Below, piece by piece: positions 6,314 through 7,194 of a DNA stretch of 7,194 nucleotides. A model generated the notes under the pieces. It made no database searches and was not told the DNA's origin. It worked only from the letters and a program-made list of their open reading frames with translations. The stretch comes from an uncultured Oscillospiraceae bacterium (GTDB lineage: Bacteria; Bacillota; Clostridia; Oscillospirales; Ruminococcaceae), in assembly GCA_934456315.1 (NCBI GenBank), contig CAKSHG010000105.1:1-7194 (forward strand), in the 5' to 3' direction. Every line of letters begins with the position of its first letter. Position 1 is the stretch's first letter. The position numbers were made by a program, and so were the translations under genes.

Positions 6314-7194
6314 ATGAAAAAACTGCGGATAATTTACGCGCTGATAGTAAGCGCTGCGCTGTTCCTGGCGATATCGCTGACTGCCTGCGCGGACTGCGGT
6401 CCCAAGCCCAATTTAAGGATAACGTTCCGCAATGCCGGAGATGAGCGTTATTACAGCACGATTCTTTCGAAAAGTACATTTGAGCCGGGAGCGGGGGAGC
6501 TTTTCGGGGATAATGATCATTCCTTGAGATGGTATCAGGCACTCTCTCCGGAGGAGCAGGAAGCGGTGAATGCTTTCGCGGCTTATCAGGCGCAGGAGGG
6601 ATTCAATTTCTTCCCTATAATATGGGACAGCAGTAAAAACGTAATAAGCTGGGGCTACATGCCGCCGGACGAGTTCGTGCTGCTTGTTTACTTCCCGGAA
6701 AGCGGCAGAATGCTTGAAAGCAACATCTGTCACACCTACGCGTTTGACAGCTATTTCGCGGTCGATTTATCCGATGTTTCCGGCGATGCGATTTCTGTCG
6801 ATTCCGGGTACGGCATAACGGTCCAGCCGTCCTATCAGGTCGGGGAATGGATACTGGAATTCATATCCCGGGTGCTCGTCACTATCGCGGTGGAGCTTGT
6901 CGTAGCGCTGATTTTCGGCTACTGGGAGAAACGCACGCTGCTGTTTTTCGCCATCGTCAATGTTGCAACGCAGATACTGCTGAACATCGTCCTCTCCATT
7001 GCGAATATCAACTATGGGATACTGATGTTCCTGTTCGCGTATTTTATCGGGGAGCTGATGGTGGTGACTTTCGAGGCGGTGTTCTATGGTCTGTATATCG
7101 GGAAATACAGCAAGCGTCATAAGAGCGGAGTACGCGCAGTTTTCTACGCTATATGCGCGAATATAGCTTCTTTTATATCAGGTGTGGTGTTCAC
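6314..7194 (+). CDS. Predicted lipoprotein with extracytoplasmic domain and at least four membrane segments (3' end outside window)
   Basis: The frame is open from ATG 6314 to the window's end, giving 293 codons with no stop. Residues 1-24 are a lipoprotein signal peptide (MKKLRIIYALIVSAALFLAISLTA) ending in a lipobox LTA-C25, so C25 should be lipidated; a second cysteine follows at C28. Residues about 26-178 form a hydrophilic outer domain (for example LSPEEQEAVNAFAAYQAQEGFNFF) that I do not recognise. Hydrophobic segments then lie at about 180-200, 209-233, 236-258 and 276-293 onward. Positively charged loops YWEKRT and GKYSKRHKSG fall on alternate sides, consistent with the positive-inside rule for an outside N-terminal domain. 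A lipid-anchored N-terminus joined to a polytopic domain is unusual. It is transcribed alone from its own promoter with phased repeats upstream. I do not assign a function. Confidence 0.8.
   Translation, partial: MKKLRIIYALIVSAALFLAISLTACADCGPKPNLRITFRNAGDERYYSTILSKSTFEPGAGELFGDNDHSLRWYQALSPEEQEAVNAFAAYQAQEGFNFFPIIWDSSKNVISWGYMPPDEFVLLVYFPESGRMLESNICHTYAFDSYFAVDLSDVSGDAISVDSGYGITVQPSYQVGEWILEFISRVLVTIAVELVVALIFGYWEKRTLLFFAIVNVATQILLNIVLSIANINYGILMFLFAYFIGELMVVTFEAVFYGLYIGKYSKRHKSGVRAVFYAICANIASFISGVVF

Overview
The window looks like a chromosomal segment of a Gram-positive Clostridia member, most likely from the Oscillospirales/Ruminococcaceae. I infer this from the gene content (alaS, HIT protein, holA, a Toprim/DUF4093 RNase M5-like protein, and an AlgI-type MBOAT paired with a DHHW protein), the strong GGAGG-type ribosome binding sites, and the fairly GC-rich codon use. 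No database search was possible. All supported genes lie on the + strand, and the long minus-strand reading frames are shadows.

Layout. (1) Positions 2-385 hold the 3' end of alaS, followed by a 13-bp hairpin (417-455) that is a candidate terminator. (2) From 502 to 6054, six to seven-base gaps or less than 70 bases separate six genes that probably form one transcription unit: a cytidine-deaminase-fold protein with an altered ribose-binding segment, a small tail-anchored membrane protein, a Hint-type HIT protein, DNA polymerase III delta (holA), an RNase M5-like Toprim protein, an AlgI/DltB-type membrane O-acyltransferase, and its DHHW (AlgJ/AlgX-like) partner. The gaps are 20, 67, 6, 3, 11 and 13 bases. 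(3) Positions 6055-6313 form a dense non-coding region with a long imperfect hairpin of about 95 nt, an intrinsic terminator, four direct repeats phased at exactly 11 bp, and a near-consensus extended -10 promoter. (4) That promoter drives a gene starting at 6314 that runs off the window. It encodes a lipoprotein with an extracytoplasmic domain followed by at least four membrane segments.

How the genes fit together. The first five genes of the unit are housekeeping (nucleotide metabolism, replication clamp loading, RNA processing). The last two form a classic two-component machine for O-acylating an exported polysaccharide: the MBOAT brings the acyl group across the membrane and the DHHW protein, with an SGNH-like Asp-His/Ser set, is the likely extracellular transferase. 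The final gene stands apart with its own promoter. The phased repeats abutting its -35 box look like the binding site of a PhoB/OmpR-family response regulator, so it may respond to phosphate limitation or envelope stress. This regulatory region and the unusual lipoprotein it controls are the most interesting part of the window. I saw no CRISPR array, tRNA, rRNA, transposase or phage gene.
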